From Bacillus sp. CECT 9360 (GTDB lineage: Bacteria > Bacillota > Bacilli > Bacillales > DSM-1321), in contig NZ_CAKKNA010000015.1 in NCBI RefSeq assembly GCF_918741275.1, forward strand, positions 21,920 to 85,919: 64,000 nucleotides of DNA, read 5' to 3'. A program made the translations under genes and the position numbers. Each line of letters starts with the position of its first letter. Within the stretch, counting starts at the first letter, position 1. The notes below the pieces were generated by a model. That model ran no database searches and was not told where the DNA came from. It saw nothing but the letters and a program-made list of their open reading frames with translations. Below are positions 41,197 to 49,965 of the stretch, piece after piece.

Positions 41197-42111
41197 ATGA
41201 ACATGCCAGAAATCATACCATCAACGAACCTTTCAGAAATCATCGATAAACAGGCTCAGCAAAACAAACTTACTGCGGGCAGGACTTTGCAGTGCGGCTT
41301 CATGATTACAATTGGAGCAATCCTAATGGGCGTCGGGCTAGAAATGTTCCTTGTCCCGAATCGGGTCATTGACGGCGGCATCACAGGGGTATCAATCATG
41401 CTCTCTTATTTGACAGGCTTGAGACTCGGGACATTTATTTTTCTGCTGAATCTTCCCTTCTTCTTTATTGGGTACAAACAGATTGGAAAAACGTTCGCCT
41501 TTTCTACTTTATACGGTGTGTTCATTTTATCGTTAACAACGACTTTACTGCATCACACGTCTGCGCTTACCCACGATATTCTGCTAGCCAGCATTTTCGG
41601 CGGAATAATTCTAGGGGCAGGGTGCGGAGTCGTAATCCGATATGGCGGTTCACTCGACGGTACGGAAATCTTAGCGATTCTCGTCAATAAGAAACTGCCG
41701 TTTTCGGTCGGCGAAATCATTATGTTTTTCAACCTATTTATTCTGGGCACTTCTGGTTTTGTCTTTTCATGGGACCGGGCTATGTATTCATTGTTGGCAT
41801 ACTTTGTCGCCTTCAAGACGATGGATTTGACGATTTCGGGGCTGGACGAATCCAAATCGGTTTGGATTATCAGCGATGAATACCAGCAAATCGGTGCGAC
41901 GATCATTAAACGGTTAGGACGGGGAGTTACCTACTTGACAGGTGTTGGGGGGTTCTCAGGTGATGATAAGAAAGTCATTTTCTGTGTGATTAACCGGCTG
42001 GAGGAAGCTAAATTAAAGGAGATCGTGACAAAAAATGATCCTTCCGCATTCTTTGCCGTAGCGAATATTGACGAGGTCCGCGGCGGTCGTTTTAAGAAAA
42101 AAGTTTATTGA
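41197..42111 (+). CDS. YitT family membrane protein
   Basis: A 304-residue protein with five hydrophobic helices (about residues 35-185) containing GLEMFLVPNRVIDGGITGVSIML and YGGSLDGTEILA, then a cytosolic DUF2179 domain (SVWIISDEYQQIGATIIKRLGRGVTYLTGVGGFSG). Resembles Bacillus YpjC/YqfU/YitT. ATG at 41197 is 5 nt after GGAGG; the longer in-frame extension has no ribosome binding site. Transport substrate unknown. Confidence 0.9.
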   Translation: MNMPEIIPSTNLSEIIDKQAQQNKLTAGRTLQCGFMITIGAILMGVGLEMFLVPNRVIDGGITGVSIMLSYLTGLRLGTFIFLLNLPFFFIGYKQIGKTFAFSTLYGVFILSLTTTLLHHTSALTHDILLASIFGGIILGAGCGVVIRYGGSLDGTEILAILVNKKLPFSVGEIIMFFNLFILGTSGFVFSWDRAMYSLLAYFVAFKTMDLTISGLDESKSVWIISDEYQQIGATIIKRLGRGVTYLTGVGGFSGDDKKVIFCVINRLEEAKLKEIVTKNDPSAFFAVANIDEVRGGRFKKKVY

Positions 42112-42121
42112 TTACATATAA

Positions 42122-42155
42122 AAAGGACTGACCCAAAATTCTAAGTCAGCCCTGC
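42122..42155. terminator. Weak convergent terminator
   Basis: GGaCTGAC pairs with GTCAGcCC around an AT-rich loop between the YitT and ydjO genes; no strong T-run. Confidence 0.4.
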
Positions 42156-42160
42156 CATAT

Positions 42161-42355
42161 TTATTTCATTCTCGGATTATTAATCGCCTGAAGCATTTTC
42201 GTCGCTTCCTTCATTTCACTTTTACACAGCGGACAACTGGGCTCGTCACTAAAAGTGAAATTATCGCGAATCCATCCGTTGCATGTTTCGGAAGTACATT
42301 CCCATACTTTGGTTTCCTCCGGGGGGATTTCTTCTTCATTATTACGTCTATACAA
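42161..42355 (-). CDS. ydjO: Cold-inducible protein YdjO family (copy 1)
   Basis: A 64-residue zinc-ribbon protein: VWECTSETCNGWIRDNF and CPLCKSEM give two C-x4-C / C-x2-C knuckles. It follows B. subtilis YdjO closely. The start is TTG, 9 nt after AAGGAG. Function unknown; the B. subtilis homologue is cold-induced. Confidence 0.88.
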   Translation of the reverse strand: MYRRNNEEEIPPEETKVWECTSETCNGWIRDNFTFSDEPSCPLCKSEMKEATKMLQAINNPRMK

Positions 42356-42489
42356 TGCATCTCACTCCTTTGGTTTGTTTGAATCGGATACTCCAGAAAA
42401 TCCTTACCTTTGATGAAGCAAGATAAAAAATTGCTCACGAGAAAAAAGAAATGCATTTTCATTATAGCATAAAACACTCAGGTATATTG

Positions 42490-42521
42490 AAAAAGGCTAT
42501 CTCCATTTTACGAAGATAGCC
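42490..42521 (-). terminator. Terminator of a putative minus-strand small RNA
   Basis: GGCTATCT pairs with AGATAGCC and is followed by TTTTTC on the minus strand; no coding gene ends here. Confidence 0.75.
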
Positions 42522-42723
42522 CTCACCGCATGACTTGCATGCATATTAATCTTTTTACAGCGACAATTTCTGCTGTTCAAGATAAGAGAGTAATTTCCGC
42601 GCCTAACCCAAAACAATGAAAGCCCTACCTCTCTCCCATCCATACGGTTCCTAGACCGCGCCAGTGAGAATCAGATTTTCCGGCTTTAAAGCACATGTTT
42701 ATTAAAAGGGGACTGTAAGTCAA
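42522..42723 (-). ncRNA. Candidate small RNA of unknown type
   Basis: A 200-bp stretch without a gene lies between a promoter-like TTGACT (42718-42723), 16 bp, TAAACA (42696-42701), and the terminator at 42490-42521, all on the minus strand. Local GC is higher than in the flanks. I recognise no RNA family. Confidence 0.35.
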
Positions 42724-43000
42724 AGCTGATTTGGAGCAAGTCTGTCCAAATAGTAGAAGTAAGTTAAAGTAGAAGAACAAATCATGAGGTGAAAAACAGT
42801 TACATGTCTAACTTTGTCACTAACCTTATTCTAAATTGCATGATGACATTCATTTCTTTTTATAAAAAATCTGTACCGCTTACTTTAATAAAAACGCACC
42901 TATTAAATTACCCTCACTGTCCATCCGAAAATATTTCAGATAACAGAAATTTAATTATATCAACTTTTTTATGATAAGTCAAGTTTATTTTTGAAAAATG

Positions 43001-43022
43001 AAAAGCCACTATAAAAGTGGCA
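43001..43022 (-). terminator. Terminator of the second ydjO gene
   Basis: GCCACT-tttat-AGTGGC followed by TTTTC on the minus strand. Confidence 0.75.
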
Positions 43023-43036
43023 CATGAAAGGTTGTA

Positions 43037-43243
43037 TTAGCGAAATGCATTGTATTCATTTTGGATTTTCGGCAGCTCGCGAATTTCCTCTGTTAAATTG
43101 TCGCCGCACATTGGGCACGTTTCATTATCAGCCGCAAATTCTTTTCTCATCCAACCATTACACTCTTCCGATGCGCAGGCGTATACGACTGTGTCCTCCA
43201 TGATTACTACTGGTTCCTCTGAATTCTTTTTGCCAAAGTACAT
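43037..43243 (-). CDS. Cold-inducible protein YdjO family (copy 2)
   Basis: A 68-residue paralogue of the gene at 42161: VYACASEECNGWMRKEF and CPMCGDNL keep all four zinc Cys residues and the NGW motif, while the rest has diverged. ATG at 43243 follows GAGGAGG. The two copies are separated by 680 bp containing the candidate small RNA. Confidence 0.87.
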   Translation of the reverse strand: MYFGKKNSEEPVVIMEDTVVYACASEECNGWMRKEFAADNETCPMCGDNLTEEIRELPKIQNEYNAFR

Positions 43244-43382
43244 GAGTAACCTCCTCATTTTAGGTATAGCAAGAAAGTATAAACATTTTCAGGCGAACGC
43301 GAGGCGCGCTGCCGCTTTACCTATATAGTATACGCATGTAGGCAGTAAAATATTTATGATAAACACAGTCTCATTTATGAGG

Positions 43383-45188
43383 TCATTTCTGGGCCTTCGC
43401 TTCTTCAGGTCTATCGTGAAGATGGGCGGCAATAGCTTCCAGAAATGGTTTTCCGTATCTTTCTTGTTTTTGGCTCCCTACTCCTTTAACTTCGAGAAAC
43501 TCGTCCACTGTCCGCGGAAGCCTTGCTGACATGTCCTTTAGAGCGGCATCTGAAAATACGATGAACGGCGGGATCTTTTCAGCTTGAGCAATTTCTTTTC
43601 TGACAAGCCGAAGCTTCTCGAACAGGATATCATCAGCGGCAGCATGTGCTTGCGGTTGAATACTTTCCCTGCGCATTACTTTTTCCTTGCCAAGCAGGAC
43701 ATTTTTCCCCTCGTTCGTCAGCTTAAGTACTGGAAATTGGCCGCTTCCCATCTCGATATACTCTCTTGCCGTCAGAAAATCGATAAAATCGGCGATTGAT
43801 TTTGCGGATTGGTTCCGCATGAGTCCATAGGTCGAAAGCTTATCAAAACGAAAATCAGTTACTTTTTTATTCCTTGAACCGGCAAGCACCTGACTGATCA
43901 TAATTTTACCGAATCGTTCACCCATCCTCATCATACAGGAAAAAACCATCTGTGCTTCAACCGTCACATCATTGTATTCCCTTTGATCGAGGCAATTTTC
44001 ACAATGTCCGCAATCAGCAACACCCGTTTGTCCGAAATATTTTAAAATAAACGCCTGCAAGCAGCCTTCCGTATGGCAATAATCCTTCATTAGGTTCAGC
44101 TTCTTTAACTCCTGCTCCTTCATAGCATTAGAAGGATTTGACTGGTCAATTAAAAATCTTTGGATCCTAGTATCTTGCGGGGAATATAAAAGGATGCACT
44201 CACTTTGCAAACCATCTCTGCCCGCGCGCCCCGCTTCCTGATAATAGCCTTCCATGTTTTTTGGTGTTTGATAGTGGATAACAAAGCGGACGTTCGATTT
44301 GTCTATCCCCATCCCAAATGCATTTGTTGCGACCATGACAGTAACGTCGTCCTGAAGGAAACCATCCTGCTGAGCGCTTCGTTCCTTCTCATTCATGCCG
44401 GCATGATATTTGCCAACTTTTATCCCCGCTTTATGTAATGTCTGATATAACGAGTCTGCCACTTTCCTTGTGGCCGTATAAATAATTCCTGATTCCGTTT
44501 TATTCTGCTCTAGATATTTTTTTAAAAAGGCGGATTTATTTTCGCCTTTTACTACTGAGAAATATAAGTTGTCTCTGGCAAATCCGGTTTTGACGACATT
44601 ATTTTCTACGATGCCTAGCGTTTTGCAAATATCTTTCTGGACAGCTGAAGTCGCCGTTGCGGTGAGAGCCAAGATAACCGGCTTGGATGGGAGCTGTTCA
44701 ATAAGGGTTTGGATCCTCAGGTAACTGGGGCGGAAATCATGTCCCCATTGAGATATACAATGGGCTTCATCAACAGCGACCAGTGAAATGTCAAGCCGCT
44801 TCAGTTTTTCGAGAAAATAGCTGTTCTCCAGCCGTTCGGGAGCTACATAGATCAGTTTATAGACACCGTTCGCTGCATCCGCCATTCTTTGATCCGCCTC
44901 TGTCGGCGATAAAGTGCTATTCAAAAATGCTGCAGAGATTCCATTTTGCAAAAGGGTGTCCACCTGATCTTTCATTAACGAAATCAGCGGTGAAACAACG
45001 AGAGTAATCCCCGGGAAAATAAGCGCAGGAATTTGATAGCAAATTGATTTTCCGCCGCCTGTAGGCATGATGCCGGCTGTATTCGTGCCGTTCAACACGT
45101 GGTTAATAATTTCTTCCTGGCCGCGCCTGAAAGAATCATAGCCAAAATACTGTTTTAAATACTGATAAGCTTCTTTCAACAAAAACAT
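43383..45188 (-). CDS. recQ: ATP-dependent DNA helicase RecQ
   Basis: A 601-residue 3'-5' helicase for recombination and fork repair. Walker A MPTGGGKSICYQ, DEAH box VDEAHCISQWGHDFRPSY, motif VI QEAGRAGRDG, the RQC zinc site with Cys residues in HTEGCLQ ... ADCGHCENC, and a C-terminal HRDC domain (FIVFSDAALKDMSARLPRTV, VKGVGSQKQERYG). Complete three-domain form, close in length to B. subtilis RecQ. Its first helix region starts MFLLKEAYQYLKQYFGYDSFR. Confidence 0.95.
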   Translation of the reverse strand: MFLLKEAYQYLKQYFGYDSFRRGQEEIINHVLNGTNTAGIMPTGGGKSICYQIPALIFPGITLVVSPLISLMKDQVDTLLQNGISAAFLNSTLSPTEADQRMADAANGVYKLIYVAPERLENSYFLEKLKRLDISLVAVDEAHCISQWGHDFRPSYLRIQTLIEQLPSKPVILALTATATSAVQKDICKTLGIVENNVVKTGFARDNLYFSVVKGENKSAFLKKYLEQNKTESGIIYTATRKVADSLYQTLHKAGIKVGKYHAGMNEKERSAQQDGFLQDDVTVMVATNAFGMGIDKSNVRFVIHYQTPKNMEGYYQEAGRAGRDGLQSECILLYSPQDTRIQRFLIDQSNPSNAMKEQELKKLNLMKDYCHTEGCLQAFILKYFGQTGVADCGHCENCLDQREYNDVTVEAQMVFSCMMRMGERFGKIMISQVLAGSRNKKVTDFRFDKLSTYGLMRNQSAKSIADFIDFLTAREYIEMGSGQFPVLKLTNEGKNVLLGKEKVMRRESIQPQAHAAADDILFEKLRLVRKEIAQAEKIPPFIVFSDAALKDMSARLPRTVDEFLEVKGVGSQKQERYGKPFLEAIAAHLHDRPEEAKAQK

Positions 45189-45354
45189 CCCCTAATTTTT
45201 CTTTTAAATGGTGCTGCAATTCGCTCATACGGAAAATTAAACGTTGAAGACAAAAAAGAAGGCAAGCTATAAACGAGGGTACCTGAGTTAGGAGTCTAAC
45301 ATCATTATTATATAAGAAGAAAATCGGGAACAAAAGAATTATTTAAGAGTGGAT

Positions 45355-45396
45355 AATAAACAGGGACTGACACCAAAGCAGTGTCAGTCCCTTCAT
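45355..45396 (-). terminator. Terminator of the YocH-like gene
   Basis: GGGACTGACAC-tgctttg-GTGTCAGTCCC followed by TGTTTATT on the minus strand. Confidence 0.85.
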
Positions 45397-45400
45397 TTAC

Positions 45401-46153
45401 TTATTTTAGAATTTTCACTGTTACTTGTTTTACGCCCCAATTGATAGCATCGCTTTGATTTGGAACGAAGACATCGATTTTGTTTCCTTTAATCGCTCCG
45501 CCTGTATCTGCGGCAGTGGCATAGCCATAACCCTCTACATATACTTTGGAGCCTAACGGGATTACATTTGGATCAACAGAAATGACTTTCGCATTCGGAT
45601 TAGCTTTCAAGTCAACTCCGGTTGCGGTTACACCGCTACAGCCTTCACAACTCGCCGTATAAGCGGTTGCCCTCACTGATATTTCCCTAGCCCCTTCAGG
45701 CGCGGATTCATTGCTGCTAGCAGCCGGTTTAGGCTCAGATGCTTTTTTAACAGCCTTAGTCGCGGTTGGGACCGCCTGAGTTGCTGCAGCTTCCCCATTA
45801 CCTTCTGCTATGGCAAGCTGTTTGCCCGCATGAATGAGGTCTGAATTTAATTTATTCACTTCTTTAATGTCTTCTACTGTCACACCGTATTGTTGTGCGA
45901 TTTTCCATAGGGTATCGCCCGATTTTACAGTATGATATTTTTGTTGGGAAACCTTAAGTACAGCACCTGAATGAATCGTATCTGTAGTTAGGTTATTCAA
46001 GGACTTCAGTTCTTCAACTGAAGTTTCATATTTTTGAGATAGTCCCCACAATGTGTCTCCATCTTTTACTTTCACATCCTGAGCGGATGCATTTGCTCCA
46101 AGACTTCCTGAAATTACAGCCACTGCTGCGAAAGCCAAGATTGATTTCTTCAT
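45401..46153 (-). CDS. yocH: Cell-wall binding LysM-3D protein, YocH-like
   Basis: A 250-residue secreted protein: signal peptide MKKSILAFAAVAVISGSLGANASA, two LysM domains (about 26-69 and 72-115), an Ala/Lys/Pro-rich linker, and a C-terminal 3D domain with VRATAYTASCEGCSG, KVISVDPNVIPLGSKVYVEG and AADTGGAIKGNKIDVF (the three Asp residues). Such proteins are peptidoglycan-binding and probably lytic. yocH of B. subtilis is controlled by WalRK; CGTTAT-N5-TGTTAT at 46256-46272 is close to a WalR box but coincides with a ribosome binding site on the other strand. Confidence 0.9.
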   Translation of the reverse strand: MKKSILAFAAVAVISGSLGANASAQDVKVKDGDTLWGLSQKYETSVEELKSLNNLTTDTIHSGAVLKVSQQKYHTVKSGDTLWKIAQQYGVTVEDIKEVNKLNSDLIHAGKQLAIAEGNGEAAATQAVPTATKAVKKASEPKPAASSNESAPEGAREISVRATAYTASCEGCSGVTATGVDLKANPNAKVISVDPNVIPLGSKVYVEGYGYATAADTGGAIKGNKIDVFVPNQSDAINWGVKQVTVKILK

Positions 46154-46246
46154 AGTCGTTACCTCCTTGTTGCTTTTTTTAAAAGCTAACGAGAATTATC
46201 ATAGCATAGTTATTTTTCAAACAAAGGACAAGGAGGTGAAAGTCTG

Positions 46247-46460
46247 ATGACAAAGATAACAGGAGGATAACGTTATATTACGAAAGGTTAGAATATAACA
46301 GTTTTGTAATATTCGAAGTAGATGAAATAGAAGATTTAGATTTTAATATATGGGCTAAACGACCATATCGTCATATATTACAATTTATTGCATACCTATT
46401 AAGTGGTATTGATTTTTCTAAAAAAGGAGGAAACCACCTTGAACAGCAAGCACCCCGATG
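46247..46460 (+). pseudogene. Possible frameshifted small gene before cotJA
   Basis: AAGGAGGTGA is followed by ATG at 46247 and codons MTKITGG, then TAA. Another frame then runs open for 62 codons from 46273 (LYYERLEYNSFVIFEVDEIE ... DFNIWAKRPYRHIL) to TGA at 46460. One missing base between them would explain the split. It overlaps the predicted cotJ promoter and the start of cotJA, and the AT-rich frame could be open by chance. Confidence 0.3.
46371..46398 (+). promoter_or_regulatory. Sigma-E-like promoter of cotJABC
   Basis: TCATATA (46371-46377), 13 bp, CATACCTA (46391-46398), about 40 bp before the cotJA start. This approximates the sigma-E pattern; cotJ of B. subtilis is sigma-E dependent. 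Confidence 0.5.
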
Positions 46461-46678
46461 ATTTTACACCCATTAAAGCATATAAGCCTTTTCGTAGTCC
46501 ATTCGATCCCTGTCCGCCGATCGGGAAAAAGTATTATCGAACACCCATCAACATTTATATGGAGTTTCAACCGCCTAATATGGAACAATTCCCTCCTCAC
46601 GAAGCATTAATGAAAGGAACGCTATGGAAAGCGTTATACGACTATTACGATAATCCATATAGAGAAAGGAAGACTTAA
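46439..46678 (+). CDS. cotJA: Spore coat-associated protein CotJA
   Basis: A 79-residue coat protein, needed in Bacillus for assembly of CotJC into the coat. The region [19 protein letters not shown] and the C-terminal [21 protein letters not shown] follow the family. The start is TTG at 46439, 7 nt after GGAGG. First gene of cotJABC; cotJB starts 2 bp after its stop. Confidence 0.92.
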   Translation: MNSKHPDDFTPIKAYKPFRSPFDPCPPIGKKYYRTPINIYMEFQPPNMEQFPPHEALMKGTLWKALYDYYDNPYRERKT

Positions 46679-46679
46679 T

Positions 46680-46946
46680 TTGGCTAAACATATTGATGAT
46701 GAATATTATCAAAGCTTAAGACAGATTCAGGCCGCCGATTTCGTTCTAGTCGAATTGACACTTTACCTAGACACGCATCCCGATGATCAGAACGCCCTGC
46801 AGCAATTCAATCAATATTCCGATTACTCAAAACAATTAAAACAAGTGTTTGAAGCAAAATACGGTCCTTTGATGCAATTTGGAGTAAGCAATGATCCAGG
46901 CCCCCGCTGGGATTGGGGCCGCGGCCCATGGCCATGGCAGGTTTAA
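46680..46946 (+). CDS. cotJB: Spore coat protein CotJB
   Basis: An 88-residue protein: [31 protein letters not shown] is the family core, ending in a Trp/Gly/Pro tail ([14 protein letters not shown]). The start is TTG after AGGAAG at the end of cotJA. Middle gene of the operon, inner coat component. Confidence 0.93.
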   Translation: MAKHIDDEYYQSLRQIQAADFVLVELTLYLDTHPDDQNALQQFNQYSDYSKQLKQVFEAKYGPLMQFGVSNDPGPRWDWGRGPWPWQV

Positions 46947-46960
46947 GGAGGGGATAGCAG

Positions 46961-47530
46961 ATGTGGGTTTACGAGAAGAAATTACAATATCCGGTGAAGG
47001 TGAGCCAGTGCAATCCTACCCTGGCGAAGTTTTTGCTTGAACAATACGGTGGGGCGGATGGGGAACTATCTGCTGCACTCCGATACTTAAATCAACGGTA
47101 TTCCATTCCTGATAAAGTGGTTGGTTTGTTAAATGATATTGGAACCGAGGAATTTGCTCATCTCGAAATGATTGCGACGATGGTAGTGAAGCTAACGAAA
47201 GACGCGACACCTCAACAGCTTCGGGATGCCGGCATTGCTGACCATTATGTAAATCACGATAGTGCAGTGTACTACCATAATGCGTCCGGTGTACCATGGA
47301 CGGCTTCATACATTCAGGCAAAGGGAGATCCAATCGCTGATTTATACGAAGATATCGCTGCAGAAGAGAAAGCGCGTGCCACATATCAATGGCTGATTGA
47401 TATTTCCGATGATCCGGATATCAACGATTCCCTGCGATTTTTAAGGGAGCGTGAAATTGTCCACTCCTTGAGATTCCGTGAAGCGGTAGAAATTTTAAAA
47501 GAAGACCAAGGAAAGAAAAAATACTTTTAA
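46961..47530 (+). CDS. cotJC: Spore coat protein CotJC, manganese catalase family
   Basis: A 189-residue di-manganese catalase-fold protein of the spore coat. The four-helix bundle ligands are seen in DIGTEEFAHLEMIATMV, EDIAAEEKARATYQWLID and REREIVHSLRFREAVE. ATG follows AAGGAGG. The next sequence is array E, then a terminator at 47709, so the array may be part of the cotJ 3' untranslated region. Confidence 0.94.
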   Translation: MWVYEKKLQYPVKVSQCNPTLAKFLLEQYGGADGELSAALRYLNQRYSIPDKVVGLLNDIGTEEFAHLEMIATMVVKLTKDATPQQLRDAGIADHYVNHDSAVYYHNASGVPWTASYIQAKGDPIADLYEDIAAEEKARATYQWLIDISDDPDINDSLRFLREREIVHSLRFREAVEILKEDQGKKKYF

Positions 47531-47566
47531 TCTTTTAATAAAGAAAACTTGCTTTAAAATTTGGGT

Positions 47567-47702
47567 CATCGCTCGTATTTTCAGAGAACCGCTCGTAAAT
47601 CTCAATTATCGCTCGTATTTTCAGAGAGCCGCTCGTAAATCTCAATTATCGCTCGTATTTTCAGAGGACCGCTCGTAAATCTCAGTAATCGCTCCTAATT
47701 TT
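47567..47702. repeat. Intergenic array E: seven 20-bp units built on CGCTCGTA
   Basis: Seven units of exactly 20 bp alternate between two versions, ATCGCTCGTATTTTCAGAGA and CCGCTCGTAAATCTCAATT, giving 40-bp super-units repeated three and a half times. It lies between the cotJC stop and a bidirectional terminator. The core CGCTCGTAAAT is the same as in array G, 10 kb away. Confidence 0.92.
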
Positions 47703-47708
47703 AAAAAT

Positions 47709-47748
47709 TAAAAACAGCGGGATCGGACTCTCCTCCCGCTGCTTTTTG
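47709..47748. terminator. Bidirectional terminator after cotJ / cvfB
   Basis: AAAAACAGCGGGaTC pairs with (GG)aGCCCGCTG-type arm CCCGCTGCTTTTT, flanked by A- and T-runs. Confidence 0.8.
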
Positions 47749-47757
47749 ATATTCAAA

Positions 47758-48624
47758 TCATTTTCGGTCTGAAGAATATGTCCAGCCTTCTTCCTGATAC
47801 ACTTTCCCTTCCTTCATGAGTTTACCAAGTGCTCTCTTGAACGCGCCTTTACTTAATCCAAAATGGAATTGGATATCATCCGGCGCTGTTTTATCACTAT
47901 AAGGCATCGCACCGCCCCTATTTAATAAATAGTTATAGATGACTTGAGAATCGTCCGCCATTCTCTCCTGTCTAAACGGCATCAAGGAGATGTTCAGGCT
48001 TCCATCCTCCTTGATATCGATTACCCTTCCTTCAACGAATTCTCCAAGCCTCGGTTCCTTTTTACGCTCACTTTCATGGATAAAACAGCGATATCCTTCT
48101 GATGTAATCATAAATGAGCCAATTTTTAACAGACGATATACATGCCCTTGAACAGCACTATTTCTCATTCCTTTTTCCGGTGCCTCTACAGCGATATCCT
48201 GTATAATATCTTCGGTGGCAAGCCTCCCGAACAGACGGTCATACTTGTCTGTTTTCAATGAAACATACAATTTGTCACCGACTGCGGGCCAAAGATGTCC
48301 TAAGGCTGGCAGGTCATCAACAGAAACAAGAATATCCTTAGAAACGCCGATATTCACAAAAACGCCCAGATCTCTTTTCACGTTGACCACTTCAGCCCAT
48401 CCATAAGATCCCACATGAATTTCAGGGATTTTAGTTGTCGCCGTGATCCTTCCCTGTTTATCGTGATATAAGAAAACATGAACGAGGTCGCCTATTTCTA
48501 TTTCTTCTTCTATTTCATTATTGTGAAGCAAAACATCTTCACTACCGTCAGTCAGAAAATAACCAAAATCAGACTGTCTTTCGACTTCTAATTCAACTAC
48601 GGTACCAGGTTCTATTTTTGCCAT
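47758..48624 (-). CDS. cvfB: S1-domain RNA-binding protein CvfB/YitL
   Basis: A 288-residue protein with three S1-type domains and a C-terminal winged helix: MAKIEPGTVVELEVERQSDFGYFL, GSYGWAEVVNVKRDLGVFVNIG, FVEGRVIDIKEDGSLNISLMP, and FGLSKGAFKRALGKLMKEGKV. Matches Bacillus YitL, homologue of the staphylococcal virulence regulator CvfB. ATG at 48624 lies 12 nt after GGAGG; no better in-frame start. Confidence 0.92.
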   Translation of the reverse strand: MAKIEPGTVVELEVERQSDFGYFLTDGSEDVLLHNNEIEEEIEIGDLVHVFLYHDKQGRITATTKIPEIHVGSYGWAEVVNVKRDLGVFVNIGVSKDILVSVDDLPALGHLWPAVGDKLYVSLKTDKYDRLFGRLATEDIIQDIAVEAPEKGMRNSAVQGHVYRLLKIGSFMITSEGYRCFIHESERKKEPRLGEFVEGRVIDIKEDGSLNISLMPFRQERMADDSQVIYNYLLNRGGAMPYSDKTAPDDIQFHFGLSKGAFKRALGKLMKEGKVYQEEGWTYSSDRK

Positions 48625-48748
48625 AAATACATGTATCCTCCCGCCTGATGCAAAACTGTCTGTATGTAGTTTACCCACCAATAAATATTTCCAACACATA
48701 AGAATCTATCATTTTTTGCCGGATAGCGCAAAAACGGAATGCAAGTCG

Positions 48749-49822
48749 TTAATTCGAACCAAGCAATCTTTCCGCTTCCATGACTATGGAACGGATCAAT
48801 CGGTCGGCACCTGAATCAGATCTTAGCAGTCTTGTCGCCTGGCCAGCCCAAAGTGACATGAATTCTGGATTATTCCGTCTAGCGGCTTCTTTCCGTATAT
48901 CATTCGTTAATGAATTTTGTGTCGGGAAGACTGCCGGCAAAACGCCGCTTCCCTCAAAATATTCGACAAATTTGTTCTTGATTCCTCTAGCCGGCCGACC
49001 TGAGAATGCTTTCGTAATCATCGTGCTTTCTTCAGTACTCGATAAAAGAGCCTCCTTATAAACTGGATGCGCTCCCGATTCGAGTGCCGTTAGAAACGCC
49101 GTCCCCATTTGAACACCTTCTGCACCGAGAGCAAGGGCTGCTACAAGGCCGCGTCCGTCCATGATCCCGCCTGCCGCGACAACCGGAACAGTAACCGTAT
49201 CAACTACCTGCGGCACAAGAGAAAAGGTGCCAATGTTTGCTCCATTGGGATAAGCGTCAATGTCGAATGTACTCCGGTGACCGCCTGCATCACTCCCTTG
49301 TGCGATAATGATATCAGCACCGCTTTTTTCAGCAAGCTTCGCTTCATTTACTGTCGTTACCATCGTCGTTATTTTGATTTTGTGACGTTTGGCGACAGCC
49401 ACTTTCTCAGGAGATAAAACCCCGAATGCTGTGCTGATTACCGGGACCCTTTCTTCTATCAAGACTTGAAACTGCTGTTCAAAGAGATCATTCGTTTTCA
49501 GATCTTGGTTACTTCTTGCAAACCCTAATTCTTTTCGCAATCCATCAAGAACCTGCTGAGATTCACGAACTCCTTCCATTGAACCTTTCATATCTGTGCA
49601 AAACAAATTGACCGCAAAAGGTTTGTCTGTCCTCTCCTTTATCTCCCTTATTTCCTGCCTGATTTCATCTGGTAACATATAAGCGGCCCCTAGGGATCCT
49701 AATCCCCCTACTTCAGAAACATTTACAACCAGGTCCGCTGTCGTCGGTCCCCCTGCCATTCCAGCCTGGATGATCGGGTACTCGATTTCTAGTATGTCGC
49801 AGAGCTTCGTTTTTAATTTCAT
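48749..49822 (-). CDS. FMN-dependent nitronate monooxygenase family oxidoreductase
   Basis: A 357-residue TIM barrel. Landmarks are YPIIQAGMAGGPTTADLVVNVSEVGGLGSLGA, ADIIIAQGSDAGGHRSTF (the family's catalytic-His region), VPVVAAGGIMDGRGLVAALALGAEGVQMGTAFL. These flavoproteins oxidise nitronates such as propionate 3-nitronate; some members reduce enoyl-ACP or quinones, so function is at family level. ATG at 49822 follows GGAGG by 5 nt. Confidence 0.9.
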   Translation of the reverse strand: MKLKTKLCDILEIEYPIIQAGMAGGPTTADLVVNVSEVGGLGSLGAAYMLPDEIRQEIREIKERTDKPFAVNLFCTDMKGSMEGVRESQQVLDGLRKELGFARSNQDLKTNDLFEQQFQVLIEERVPVISTAFGVLSPEKVAVAKRHKIKITTMVTTVNEAKLAEKSGADIIIAQGSDAGGHRSTFDIDAYPNGANIGTFSLVPQVVDTVTVPVVAAGGIMDGRGLVAALALGAEGVQMGTAFLTALESGAHPVYKEALLSSTEESTMITKAFSGRPARGIKNKFVEYFEGSGVLPAVFPTQNSLTNDIRKEAARRNNPEFMSLWAGQATRLLRSDSGADRLIRSIVMEAERLLGSN

Positions 49823-49965
49823 AATATCCTCCAGTATGTAAAACATGATAACTTAGGCATTCTACAAAAAAATTAAAATTCCTTTTTAACTAATTTCTTT
49901 GTTTCTATTGGGAACCCCTTTGTCGTGTTATACTATCGATAAAATGAATGAAAGAGGACCGGACC

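Noticed and set aside
42789..42974. 61-codon plus-strand ORF
   Set aside because: AT-rich chance frame; composition and lack of terminator or neighbours do not support a gene.
46256..46272. WalR box upstream of the YocH-like gene
   Set aside because: CGTTAT-N5-TGTTAT is one base off the consensus, but it coincides with an AGGAGG ribosome binding sequence on the opposite strand, so the match may be accidental; not annotated separately.
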